The notes under the pieces: generated by a model | What the model saw: only the letters and a program-made list of their open reading frames with translations | Told to the model about the DNA's origin: nothing | Databases searched by the model: none | In this document: positions 24,532 through 36,254 of the stretch, in pieces | How the letters are laid out: each line of letters begins with the position of its first letter | Position numbering within the stretch: position 1 is the first letter of the stretch | Position numbers and translations under genes: made by a program | Source of the DNA: Nymphaea colorata | Taxonomy: Eukaryota; Streptophyta; Magnoliopsida; Nymphaeales; Nymphaeaceae | NCBI RefSeq assembly: GCF_008831285.2 | Contig: NC_045139.1 | Coordinates: forward strand, 3,501,704-3,565,703 | Direction: 5' to 3' | Length of the DNA stretch: 64,000 bases

Positions 24532-27500
24532 ATGGCGTCGTCGCTTCTTCTTCTTCATCTCCATCCTCCTCACTTTTCTTCTCCGATCGCCACTCGAAGG
24601 GATTCCGGCTTTCCGACGCCTCTGATTCCTTCGCCTTTCCGGGTTTCTCTCCGAACAACCAGGCGAAGCGGGAGAGGAAGATGCAGCACCAGCACGAGGC
24701 AGGTACTCCTCCTCTCTTCCCCTCTACAATGTTTTGGTACACAGTGATCGTTTCAGTAGGATTCTTCGAAACTTTGCCACTTTCCCGTCTGATTTGTTTG
24801 GATTTTGAAGAAAAATTCTTCCCTTTTTGCTTCGTTGCTGATGTTTCTCTAATGGAGCGCTCATCTCCTCAGACGACCTCTTGTCCAGCTGACTGCTTAT
24901 ATTCGCAACGTAGCTCTTTCCCTCTAATGGGCAGTATCGTTTGTGTTTTGATCCAGTAGCGAAGTGAGCTTGTCTGAGGAGTTTCAAAGAGATGAACAGT
25001 CTGACGAGCTCAGGATCATGTTATCCGGAGGAGGAACAGGAGGCCACATCTATCCGGCGATAGCAGTCGCCGACGAGATCAAGACTCTGCATCCCACTGC
25101 TCGCTTCCGTTTTGTTGGCAGGCAGTACGGGGTGGAATGGGCGGCCGTTCAGGCCGCTGGGTTCGAGATCGTGGCCATCCAGGCTTATGCTCTAAAGCGT
25201 CCGTTCTTGTCCGTGGCGAATCTTTTGCTCCCTTTCCGGCTCCTGAAGTCTATGGCGGAGAGTTGGAGGATTCTAGATGAGTTCCGGCCGGAGGTCGTCA
25301 TTGGCACCGGCGGATACGTGTCCTTCCCAGTGTGCTTTGTAGCTGCTCTGCGAGGGATAAAGATGGTGATCCAGGAGCAGAACTCACAGGCGGGGCTGGC
25401 AAACTGGGTTCTCTCGGCGTTCGCAACGAAGATCTTCCTGGCGTTCTCATTGTGCGTCCAGTACTTTCCAGCTGACAAGTGCATGGTCACCGGCAATCCC
25501 GTGAGACCGTCTTTGCGGGCATTCGTCTCAAAGGCGGTAGCGAGGACGCATTTCTTCCCTAGCGCGGGGAAATCCGCCAAGACGCCGCAGGTGGTGCTAA
25601 TTCTCGGAGGATCGGCAAAGGCCAACAATGTCAACGTTGCGGTTCTTAATATGTACTCTCAGATGCTGATGGAGCATAAAGATCGCTACATTATCTGGCA
25701 AACGGGGCACGATGGCTTCGATGAAATGGAGAGCCTGGTTAAGGGTCATCGTCGCCTCTCGCTGGTCCCGTAAGTCTCTTGTTCTGTTTTTAGCTTCTTA
25801 GTTCTCTTGGTCGTGGGTATATTTGACTACTCTCGTTCTTGTCGATCTAGAACTACCGGTCCTTCGGATTAGTAAGCATAATTTAGTTTTACTATTTCAT
25901 AGGTCAACACGTAGGTAGGAGAGAAGAGAAGCCATATGGTTCGTGATGTAGGGTCTGCGTAAGTGGCGTTGCAAAATCGTGAACGTATTGGGTATGACAT
26001 TAAGAAAAATCTGAGATATTTCCATGTTCAAATTTTTCAGATTATGAGCATAGCGGTCAAAGGATGACTGTGAATTGGGGGAACTAGGAAACTTTTGTGT
26101 TTCTCACAAATCACAAAGTGAATCACATATTTAGTTACGTCTATCGATCAAAGCCTTGTTGACCTCTTAAACCATGACGCTGCCCTCATATCCATAGAAA
26201 AGGGTTATGCTAGTGCATCTACGCTGGTTCTTTAGACACTATTGCTGCTTTCTTATGGCTTTGTTGGCAAACCTAGTTTGTTTCAGTGTGCTGGTCTTTA
26301 ACAGCAATAAATATTTCACCTTTGCTATGAGTCGTGTTATTTCAGCAGAAGATCATCTAGCTCAGCTTTGCAAATCACGAATAGTAAAAAATAAACTCTT
26401 GCTCAAGATCAAAAGAGAAAATCTGGAGAAAATGAATTGTCATGGTAAAAAAGTGAAGAAACATGCACGCTGTATGTGCATGAGCAATTTTTGTACCAAT
26501 GCTAGTAGATTCTCAGCCATGCACCTCTCTTTGTAGTGGAGGTAGTAGAGATTTTTGCAAGTCCAAATCAATCTTCACCCTAGAAATGCTAACGCTCTGG
26601 CTTACTCACCAACAAGAAATACAAAAAATGCACAGACAGTCTTAAAGTGGCCCATTTTGGTGCATTTTTTGTTGACAGGTAGCTCAGGAGGTCAACATCA
26701 GATGACCAGCTTTGTGGGAAACTATGTCCCCAGTTACATTTTAGTTTGAAAGTTAGACAACCAACTGATAAGTTAGCCTTTTATTCGCTTTTTAAAGCAA
26801 AATCTTAATAGTAATTACAAACGCTATTTTTTGGCTGCTTAATAATTAGAATTTCAAAACCATGACTTGAAGATCAAGGGAAAGCCAAACTTTATCATGC
26901 CACTACCAGTTTAACAAAAATCAAACGTGATTTAACTGGTGATATATCAAATATAGTGGCTGTTTTTCTTTTCCTCAGATAATTTTAATTTTCATTTTTC
27001 ATTGACTTCATTCATGGTATTCTATTTCTGAACTTTGAACTTGTCATTAATTGCTACATAGTTCATAACTGATTGTATAAATTTTCTTCCCTAAACCATC
27101 CTAGTGTCTTTAATTTGCAGTTTTTTGGAGAGGATGGATTTGGCATATGCTGCTGCAGACCTTGTTATTTCCAGGGCAGGTGCAATGACATGCACAGAGA
27201 TCTTGACGACTGGGAAACCTTCTATTCTTGTAGGTTTCACCTTTTTTTTCCCCTAAATTTTCTTATTAATTATCCCAATCTCTTATTTCAAAAAATATTC
27301 CATCAACTTCTAAATTCTCTAGATAGTATCTTCATTTCTCCAAATGCCATGAGTAGTTCAAGACGTAACTTTTAAAGTAGTTGAAAGGGCTTTTTCCATG
27401 TTATGCCTTTTTACTGATGTACAATATTCAATCTATGTGTCTCTGTTACTATTGCGTCTCTGTTTGTTGGATAGAATGCACCTTGTTGTTCGCATGTCTG

Positions 27501-29077
27501 TCAAAGACTCAAAGATGGTGAGAGGAAACTAAAATCATCAGATATTGAACTTTGCAAAATATTTCTTTTTGTCATTCATGATGAGTATAGCTTGCTCATG
27601 GTGTTGCCTGGAGTCCTTCTTCTTGGTGGGATCAGGAAAGGAAAAAAATTACTCATGAATGGTAATACCACTCTGCATGTTGCATCAAGCCAAATGTGGT
27701 TTGGAAGCTTGGAGTGCTGAAAGTGAAGCTGTGCATGTCAAACCTTTGAAATTGAATGGAGTATCAGAACTCGAACCAAATATGCTTGAAAAAAAATACT
27801 GAGTACATATATTCTTGGATTAGCCCAGCCAGAACTTGAAAATGAAGTAAAACAAAAATAGGGAAAAAAAATGCTTGTCTTGAAATTTTATAAATGTACA
27901 ACTTATGAAGTTTCTTTTTTCCATGTTTACTCCTCAACAGTCATAAATTGTATGAATCTACTCATTTCACATCAGATGCGGTCGTTTCCTAAATATTTAC
28001 TATGGAAATAACATATGTACAGATTTCATTATCCATTGCAAGCATAGGTTAGCTATTTAGTCATGGGTAACTCTAAGAGGTTTCACCTGTAGCTGTTGAT
28101 GCATACTCAGAATAACTGTTAGTTTACATATTTTAATAATGTTAGTGGACCTGTATTGCAACTTGGAGACGAAACTGCATTACATTTTTTGACACATTCA
28201 GAATAAATGAATAACCTCCAGCAAGCTTCACATTTCACCATATGAAGCTGGAGCAAAATAGATTTCTTTATTTTCAATTCCAGGAGCCATGAAATTGGCT
28301 GGATTATACTAGATGTATTAGAAATAGGTTCCAATTCTATCATTACTCGTTCAAATGCCCGAACTTTTGCCATGCAGATACCATTACCAGATGTTGCAGA
28401 AGATCACCAAACAAGAAACGCATCTATTATGACAGAGATAGCTGGTTCAATGGTGCTGGACGAGGAGATGCTTGACTCGTCTACACTTAGAGCTGCAATT
28501 GAGGAAATATTAGGTGTGGCATGCTCTTTGAAAATTTTCCAGCATTGATTTGTCATTATGATGAAGAATGCATCAAATTACTTGCACATCCTATACAAGA
28601 CTGGTGATAGTGAACAGTTAGCCTTTGTAAATTTATTTTCAATGGAAATGTTGCAGCATTTTGAAATTGTATGTTTGCTATATACTGAGCCAGCTCATTT
28701 TTTGGTCAAATCATAGTGACCCAGATGTTCTTGCATTTTTATTTTCATGTCTTCTCGAATTAACCAAAACATGGTTTTGATCCTTTGCTATTTTCATTTT
28801 TGCCTTTTCTCATAAACTGTTTCACAGCATAAGCTTGCAACCGCTATACTTTTTAAAAGCTTAAAACAATCTCAACAGTTGATTTAGTGTTGCTAGAACT
28901 TTCTGCAGAATCAAACATGTTTCCCATCTTATTTCTTGCATCTATTATCTATTCACAGGTGATGAGAGCCTCATGACAGAGATGTCTGAGAAATGCTTGA
29001 GGTCAGCAATGCCTGAAGCTTCAAGACAAATAGCCGAGCAGATTCTTTCTCTTGTTGATGTCTCTCACAAACAGTAG
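24532..29077 (+). CDS. MURG: MurG-type UDP-GlcNAc:lipid I N-acetylglucosaminyltransferase, chloroplast-targeted
   Basis: Exons: about 24532-24702 (transit peptide), 24960-25769, 27121-27229, 28378-28513 and 28959-29077 (stop TAG), about 445 aa. Exon 1 codes [15 protein letters not shown] and a Ser/Arg-rich, acid-free stretch typical of a plastid transit peptide. Exon 2 has the MurG N-terminal loop [17 protein letters not shown], then [33 protein letters not shown] and LILGGSAK. Exon 3 carries [12 protein letters not shown], the nucleotide-sugar-binding block, and exon 4 the [15 protein letters not shown] segment. In bacteria MurG converts lipid I to lipid II in peptidoglycan synthesis. Plastids inherited it from cyanobacteria; its role in flowering plants is unclear. 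The exon 1/exon 2 join is uncertain: GT at 24703 leaves phase 0, but exon 2 needs phase 2. A GC donor at 24699 would fit. Confidence 0.9.
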
Positions 29078-29997
29078 AAACAAAGTATGTAACTGTTTGT
29101 CACATCTTTCCCGAAACTACCATTTTTTGGATCTATGTCTGATTATAGTAGAGAATTAGAATGACATTTAGATTTACTTGGGCTTATGGACTTACTATTG
29201 CTTGTAGATGGAAATCTTTGCCTATTTTTGGTGATCATTCTTAATCTAGAACTTCTTAGGGGTAAACTTGTCAGGAACAATTGAGATTAAGGTCAGCTAG
29301 TGTAGGAGTTCTTTGCTTTCTCGCATTCATGGTTTTCCTGTCAAACTTTGTCCAACAAGGTGCTTAGTGCTCACTTATGTCTATATTGAAGCATTGGTAT
29401 GTTCGCTCCAAAAGTTATTATGGTTTTACTCTACACACGTTGTCAATGGTACGGTCGGAAAAAGCAAAAAAAGTTTGAACCAGCTTTCAAACAGTATGGC
29501 TTGTGGGCACAAAACTGTGGCACTTTTCTTAGCCTCAATCAGGCAATCATGCTTTATCTCTCTGTTTCTTGCACTGCACTTGCTTTCAATGGGTCTCTCT
29601 CTCTGTCTCAATACATTTAAAATGCCTTGTTAGATAATAAAAGCCAACTATGGATGATATGAATTTTCCTGAACTATGGATGGTAAGAAAGAAGCCAGGT
29701 TCATTTTTTTAAGGAATTCTAGAAAAGGTTGCTGGTGGACGTTTCCAGACACATATGTTGCTGATGTCCAAACCTGTGATTCTTTGCTGATCTGGAACTT
29801 TTGTTTCTATCTATCCTGCACTTTAATATAGGAAGTACAAAAGAATTTCATGAACAGAACCATATAGTTCAATTCCTGGAAAATAAAAATGCTGACATTA
29901 GATGGACAGTTAGTAGGTTTTATTTGCTTTCTAAAATCTTGTACATGAAAAACATACTCATGCTACTGTTAGAAACATGTAAACTTGTGGATAATAT

Positions 29998-30036
<39 letters not shown>

Positions 30037-30449
30037 CACACTCTCTCTCTCTCTCTCTCTCTCTCCCTCTCTCTCTCTCTCCCTCTCCAAATTTTATTCA
30101 CAAAGCAGGTACTTACAGAGAAATCAAAGAATAGGGACTGGAACATCAATAGGCTAACACAAGCTGCTCCAGCAGGCCACCGGGGAAGAGATTATAAAGA
30201 GAAATGGTCCCACTCTAGTTTGACCAACTTTGCATGGGAACTAACACCATACTTCTTGTCTCCTCTCCTGAACTTCTAAGACTGAATATGCAAGTCTACG
30301 GAACTGAGCAAGGGACTCTATATCTTCTGAGAATACCTGCTAGGAGACAATTAGGTTTCCTCATCTTGATTATCCAGTCTCTGGAGGAGCAATTGGTGGC
30401 AACTTCCTCCCTCTCTAGAATCTATTTTCTACAACGATAGACGCACACC
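29078..30449. other. 3' flank of MurG and intergenic DNA
   Basis: No further gene recognised. A CT-rich compound microsatellite occupies about 30001-30087, with a TA block at 30020-30036. Possible polyadenylation signals (AATAAA-like, near 29635) lie several hundred bases past the MurG stop. Confidence 0.5.
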
Positions 30450-31600
30450 AAGAAGCTCTAGGGATCACGTCTGAAGACCAGAAGCTTTCCTCCATCCTTT
30501 CACTGGGGATTTGGTTCTCATCAACTTCAAATGCTCGCATGATCTACTTTAATGGAAGGGAAAGCTGACCACCAGATTCTATCTACTTTCTCACATCTAG
30601 TCAACTCACGAGGAGCAAGTGGCGGAAGATCTCATCTGATCCAATCCCCCACACTCCTAGCAACCATCCCCTCTCTAATGACCATCTTATAACCTTCCCC
30701 ACTTTATCGAAATCCTCTGGACTAATTAAGTTTATCAGCACATCTTATCCCCATAGCTCTGCGCCACAACTTGATTTCCTTATTTCACATAAAACCAAGT
30801 TGAGGTAAATGTGACAACCTTTTTGAATGATTTAATTCCATATCCTTGCACATGTACGCTTTGAGATTACCTAATAAAAAGGGAGACCAAAGTAGTTACT
30901 CAGCACCCTACCTTCTTGCCACTGAAAGATGGAGAAAATATGCATCTTTCTCTGCTCCATGTAACCTGAGTGCCAGAAAAGCTTGGGATTCTTTGAATTC
31001 ACTGCCATCATAGCTTTCTCTTCAAACTCTCTCTGAACTGCTTAACTACATGAGCACTACTTTTTCGCCTTCACAGAAAAGCAAAATATCATCTACAAAG
31101 AAAAGAGAGTGAAGACAGCTAAACCTCTAGGAGCTCTTGAAAGCTGGAGTCTTCCACCATCCATCCGTTCCTCCCTGCACATGCCTTGCTGATGCTTCCA
31201 TTGTCAGAATAAATACATAACGGGAGAGGGGAGCCTTTTTGTCAGATTCCTCTACTCGTCTCAATATAAACTTCCATTCACTAGTACTACCATCTAAACC
31301 AACACACAGCAGAATCCTCTTCACTGAACCTTGAGAGAAACTCAGAACCTCCAAAAAATTCCTTAGAAACTTCCAATTTAGCTGCTCATATGCCTTGGAT
31401 AAATCTAATTTCATGCTCATGGAAGACCCCTTCGATGCCTGCAAGAAATGAAATATTTCTTGAGAAAGGATTACAATATATACAATGAATGACCCTTCCT
31501 TGGACGAAAGCTCCTTGAATTACCCCAACCACCAGCTTAGGCATCATGGGTTTAATCCTACTAGCAATCACCTTTGAGGTGAATAGTCAAGGAACTACAT
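30450..31600 (-). mobile_element. Decayed LINE (non-LTR retrotransposon), reverse transcriptase region
   Basis: Reading on the minus strand from 31571 downwards, RT blocks appear in the right order but in shifting frames: a GAFVQGR block, then KLDLSKAYEQLNWKFL (31411-31370), then FVDDILLF (about 31105-31080, the catalytic F/YxDD box), then a SPFLLG-like block downstream. Further down (about 30780-30700) lies WRRAMG-like coding debris. This order is diagnostic of plant L1-type LINEs. Frames are broken by stops and shifts, so it is inactive. Confidence 0.75.
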
Positions 31601-32890
31601 GGAGAAATAGGTCAATAAACCGAAAAAATTTGAACTCCTTGTTTGTTTGGAACAAGAACAGAAGCATTCAGTTGATCGTTTTGACGAGTTTTCTAGAGAA
31701 GAAAAAATTGTGGATGGTTACATCACTACAAAGAACTGCCCAAAACTTCTTAAATCCTGCATTAGCGGAACCAAAAGTTGTAGTTCCACTCCCTCTCCAA
31801 AAAACGAGGTAAAAAATTTAGCATGTTCTCACTACTCTTTTCTGTATTCTTTCATTCTTTGATTAATAAGCGAGGGATGCCAGCTCCCAGCAGATTTGCT
31901 CGGGAATTAGCATGTTCTAGGTCTGCATCTTTCCGATCCATGCCGTAGGTTCTAGTAAATGACATAATGCCTCATCTAGCCCATATAGCTGCTCAAAGGA
32001 TTTCCAAGCCTTACTAATACTTTCTCAATCAATTAATAACGAGCCCATCTGATCAAGGAGCTCCAATTGTCACTTGCCTTTTACGCAAACTTGGTAGAAT
32101 TAAAAAAAAAAACGAAGTGGAAACTAACATTATCTTCTCAACGAGCTGTTTATTAAATGAAATCACTTTTTTTAATACAAAATGATAAAAGTACCCCTCA
32201 TAAAGAACCACTCTTCCCTTAGATGGAAAAAAGACATTTTTCTTCCTAAAAGGGATTTTTTTTTTTTCATTTTATATCAACAACTAATATTTTGTTTTGT
32301 TAGGTAGTTCTTTAAGAATTTCTCTTAAAGTTGAGCGTCTATTTGTTAGCCTTCAAAAGTTGTATGGTAGTTTGTTATTGCCGACATGTTACGCAATTTG
32401 TTCAAATTTGTATTTTTATCTCTATCTTAATCCTCCAATGGCGTTCTTCTTCATGAATTTGTCTGGTTCTTGCTGAAACACTTTCTCTAGATTCCTTGAA
32501 TTCAAAGATATACGAAAAACCTGCTACGCTTCTTTGCAAAGGATTTCTTCAAGCTTCTTCTCTTCATTGTCCACTCTCACCAGAAACTTCCCATTACCTA
32601 TGATACAAGATCTAAGGTTTGTAAGCCTTTTCCACAACTTCTTTAAGAGCCCAAAGAATGAAAGGGTAAGCCATTGAGGGTCTTCATAATCCACCAACGA
32701 TGCGACCGATCAAAGCAAACTGGAATGACATGCATGTTCATCTTCTTGTTTCACCATTCTGCCGAATGGAGCTCTTTCTTTCTCTTCTCTATTTACAAAT
32801 GTCGAAGGAGTCATATTTACTACTCTCTAGTCTTTGTTAATTAAAGGGCTAGAGGACCCCCTTCCATTGGAAAAAAAAGATATTTAGGAC
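31601..32890 (-). pseudogene. Probable 5' part of the same LINE relic or unidentified coding debris
   Basis: Upstream of the RT blocks in LINE orientation the minus strand keeps fragments with tryptophan and basic residues (for example SHRWWIMKTLNGLPFHS near 32700) that would suit ORF1, but stops are frequent. On the plus strand, 31647-31812 has an exon-like acidic/basic frame I cannot identify. The assignment is tentative. Confidence 0.3.
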
Positions 32891-33090
32891 GTGTTTGGTT
32901 TATGGTGGATCTGAGATCCCGGATAATATGAGATCTCCATCTCAGGTTTATAGCTTTAAGGTCAGACACCTCCATTCAATCTTAAATCTAAGATTTTTAC
33001 ATGTAACTTGGATTTAAGATCATTGGTTTAAACAAACTAAAGATCCTACAATACACACCTTTGAATGCAAATTCATAGTTAATCAAACAC
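32891..33090. mobile_element. MITE-like element, 200 bp
   Basis: The ends GTGTTTGGTT and AATCAAACAC are inverted repeats with one mismatch. The interior is rich in TTAAATCYAAGATYTT palindromic words and has no coding capacity. Confidence 0.4.
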
Positions 33091-33848
33091 TACTCACTGT
33101 CTATATGATAACGAAGAGGCACCAAGAAGCTATGAATTGCATGTAAGTCTGACAAATTTCTTAATCTTACAAGAAGCAATGGTTATACTGAACAAAGACA
33201 GAGGAAGGTAAGGATCAGGAATTATTACACGGAGAAAATCAGCTTCTCTACTTCCAAGTAGTAATCACTATAAATACGATCCGCGTTTCCCATACGAGCA
33301 GAAATAAAGGCAGAGGTCATGTTCTTGTCTGTTTATATCATGTCAGACAGGCGTACAGTACGAGAGACAATCGGCCTCGCAAAATTAAACGTTTGGCATG
33401 GCTACATTGCTATCATATTGTGTGCATGTGTTGCAGCCCAGCAGTGAGCTAGGCAATTAGGCAGCTATTTGTATGCGTGAGATTGGGTCGAACTGTCTGG
33501 TAGTCAGCTTTAATTGTGCTGTAAACATCAGTTACTATCAAGAAAATATATGGTATCAGCCTTAGTTCTATATTAATATCATATTAAAAACGAACATAAA
33601 AAAACGTGTTCCTTTTGTGTTTTTTAGTTTCTTTTATTTTTTGGCCTTATATATATGTGTGTGTGTGTGTGTTTAGTACCAGATTTTTTTTTTTATATTT
33701 TCTCACATGTTCTTTTAGGATATTTCCTTTCTTAACTTTTTTTAGAACATTTGAACATTTTCTCCACATTTTTCTGAGAAAAAAACCTGACCTGAAAAAA
33801 AAGCCTTACCTTTTAATACCTTAAAAGGATATTTGATATTTGTGACAA

Positions 33849-33918
<70 letters not shown>

Positions 33919-34745
33919 CATACAAGTTTTTGAAGATTTTAGAAATCTTTGATGCGAAACTTTTGTTACAAATCTTATCACAGGGATGAAATTGTTATGA
34001 TTTGGATACGAACCTCGCCCATTTGAGTGACCCAAACGTCATGTTAAAATATTGGTTAGCATCATAACTAGTTTCATAAACCTTAGTCATGATTTTGTTT
34101 CTGGGATTTTTTGTCACTTTCAGCAGCTAGGAATGATTGTCAGAAATCTAAACAAAAATGGGCTCTAGGCCCGGATCGAGGCCGGAACCTTGCAGTTTAG
34201 AGTTCAGATTGAAGAAGGGTGGTAAATCTTGTAGCTTCATCATCTTCTATTATTTTCTGTCATTCACTTTTCCGTTGATGTAAGTGGGACAAAGGAATGA
34301 AACTTGGTTATATACAATCAGTATACCAAAGTACATATTTACAAAAGGTTGCATGTTTCTTGATCTTACATCGGTTTTTGAAGATGCCCTCTCTATATTG
34401 ATCTCGGATTCTTCGATAATTTCAGCTGCTGTGGCCCCACTGAGATCCAATTATTGCTTCTCTTCCATTCTCCTCCTAAATGCTCTCCAATCATAAGAAA
34501 ATCAGTTCTTTTGTGGGAAAAAACATGATTGATGAGCTATGTCTTATCATGGTTGTTGCGGTGTGTTATGAACAAGCGCGCCAGAATTTTTTGTTATGAG
34601 GGGGCCGAATTATAGTTTTAAAATTTGAACAAGAGTTAGAAATATGATTTCCAAATTTGTATATAGGACAAATAACATTTTATAAAATTTACATGTAAAC
34701 TTTTGGGCACTCAACTTATTATATAGTCGGGCCTGATGTTTTATT
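33091..34745. other. Intergenic region with a TA microsatellite
   Basis: No gene recognised. A TA tract of about 32 units lies at 33851-33914. A tRNA B-box-like word is present near 34010 on the minus strand but no tRNA cloverleaf follows. Confidence 0.5.
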
Positions 34746-34747
34746 TA

Positions 34748-35417
34748 GGGCTGCACACGAGCCGAGCTGAGCCTGTGCTTGGCCAGCTCGAGCTCGAAAA
34801 ATACTCGAGCTCAGCTCGAGCCGAGCTCCTTATAACAAGCTCGAGCTCAACTCGTTTAGTTCAATTACTTCAGAGCTTTCGGCTGTCCCCAATTCGCTTA
34901 ACAAGAAGTAAGAGTTGGGAAGGGGAGAAAGAGGGGAGCCGGCCGCTCAGCTCCTTCAACCTCTGGATACTTCAGAGCTCTTCGGCTGTCCCCACTTCGC
35001 TCAACAAGAAGTAGGAGTTGGGAAGAGGAGAAAGAGGGGAGCTGGCCGCTCAGCTCCTTCTCAACCTCTGGACTCCATTTGTTGCTGCGAAGGAGGTCCG
35101 CCACAAGCTCGACTGGAGAAGTATCAACGCTGAGGGAGCGATGAGAGAAGCTTCCGTTTCTGCGTTGAAGCAGAGAAGAGGAAGGAAGGAGGCCAAGCGA
35201 CGTATTCCTCATCCGGCGTCGCCGGAGGACTCACTGGACTCACGCCAAGGTGTTCTCTAAGAAGATTTGTCTCCAAACAATTTCTAGAGGGCATCAAACA
35301 TCCCCAAAGTATACTTTTATTAAGATAACAAGGGAAACGAAAAACTCTCGTTTGTGAAGACGAGAAGTTGAGAAGGGAAAGAGCCGACGGAAGAGAGAGA
35401 TTAGTTTGAAAGACGGA

Positions 35418-35502
<85 letters not shown>

Positions 35503-35655
35503 TGCCCTCGGTAAACAGTTTTTACCTTAAACCGGTGAACCGGTTTGATGAACTGGTTTATACAATTCAGTTAAATAACAAGTCGAGTTGAGTTTAAACG
35601 AGTCGAGTTCTTGCAACTCGAACTCGACTCGTTTATAGTTTTCGAGCTCGAGCCC
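34748..35655. repeat. GAGCTC/TCGAGC-rich palindromic element with internal tandem duplication
   Basis: The left flank (34748-34860) and right flank (35581-35655) are both built from GAGCTCGAGCTCG- and AACTCGACTCG-type words. They enclose a unit of about 102 bp present twice in tandem (34868-34969 and 34970-35072), each copy with CTTCGCT(T/C)AACAAGAAGTA and a CGGCTGTCCCCA word. A TA tract lies at 35420-35499. The same flank vocabulary recurs at 55184-55620 and after 63830, so this is a dispersed family. Confidence 0.5.
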
Positions 35656-35670
35656 AAGTTTTGCATCTTT

Positions 35671-35940
35671 GTTGGGTCTCTATGTCGCTGCCACCTTGGC
35701 GGAACACTGTTCTACTAACAGCCTTAAGCCAGACGTATCCTCGTTGGGTCTCTATATCACTGCCGCCTTGGCGGAACATGCTGCACACTTGCTTCCTGCC
35801 TGCCCATTCGAGCTATGCCCCTTGGCTTGCATGTAGAGCTCACCCCTTTTTGGTTCATGAGCATAGCCCTTCGCAGGTCGAACTGGTGACATGCTGCACA
35901 CTTGCCTCCTGCCTGCCCATTTGAGCTATGCTCCTTGGGC
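35671..35940. repeat. Two interleaved pairs of short direct repeats
   Basis: Unit A (GTTGGGTCTCTATRTC...CTTGGCGGAACA, about 36 bp) occurs at 35671-35706 and 35743-35778. Unit B (ACATGCTGCACACTTGC...GAGCTATG, about 51 bp) occurs at 35776-35826 and 35889-35939. The second A copy overlaps the first B copy. Confidence 0.6.
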
Positions 35941-36254
35941 GGGCATGCTGTTGATACTGTCCTAGTTGGTTCCGCCACTGACTTAATCCAAACTATAACT
36001 ATCCATGATTCCTGAATCTGCTAAGCCTAGTCACCCTCACTTTCTAGTTGCTATATCCAGATCATGTGAGCCTAAATGTTCAATTCGTGTTCACCTTTCT
36101 GAGATAAAGTTCTTTCTGTATCTCTATGTTAACAGTAGCCCTCACCTTTGATGCTTTTTTAATGTCTGCTCTGTGGGGCCACTCCCATAACTTTTGCTTG
36201 AGTGAAGACTAGAAGTTGCCCACAATCACCAGTCCTGCTGGGGTCTTGTTAACG

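Noticed and set aside
25185..25634. 149-codon antisense ORF in the MurG second exon
   Set aside because: It mirrors the GC-rich MurG coding frame and has no motif of its own.
31647..31862. Exon-like plus-strand frame of 71 codons
   Set aside because: No acceptor or donor of matching phase and no recognised family; kept only as a remark with the LINE relic.
33985..34030. tRNA B-box-like word on the minus strand
   Set aside because: No A box, acceptor stem or cloverleaf could be formed; at most a SINE remnant.
34868..35073. CRISPR-like repeat array
   Set aside because: Only two contiguous units without spacers, in a eukaryotic genome.
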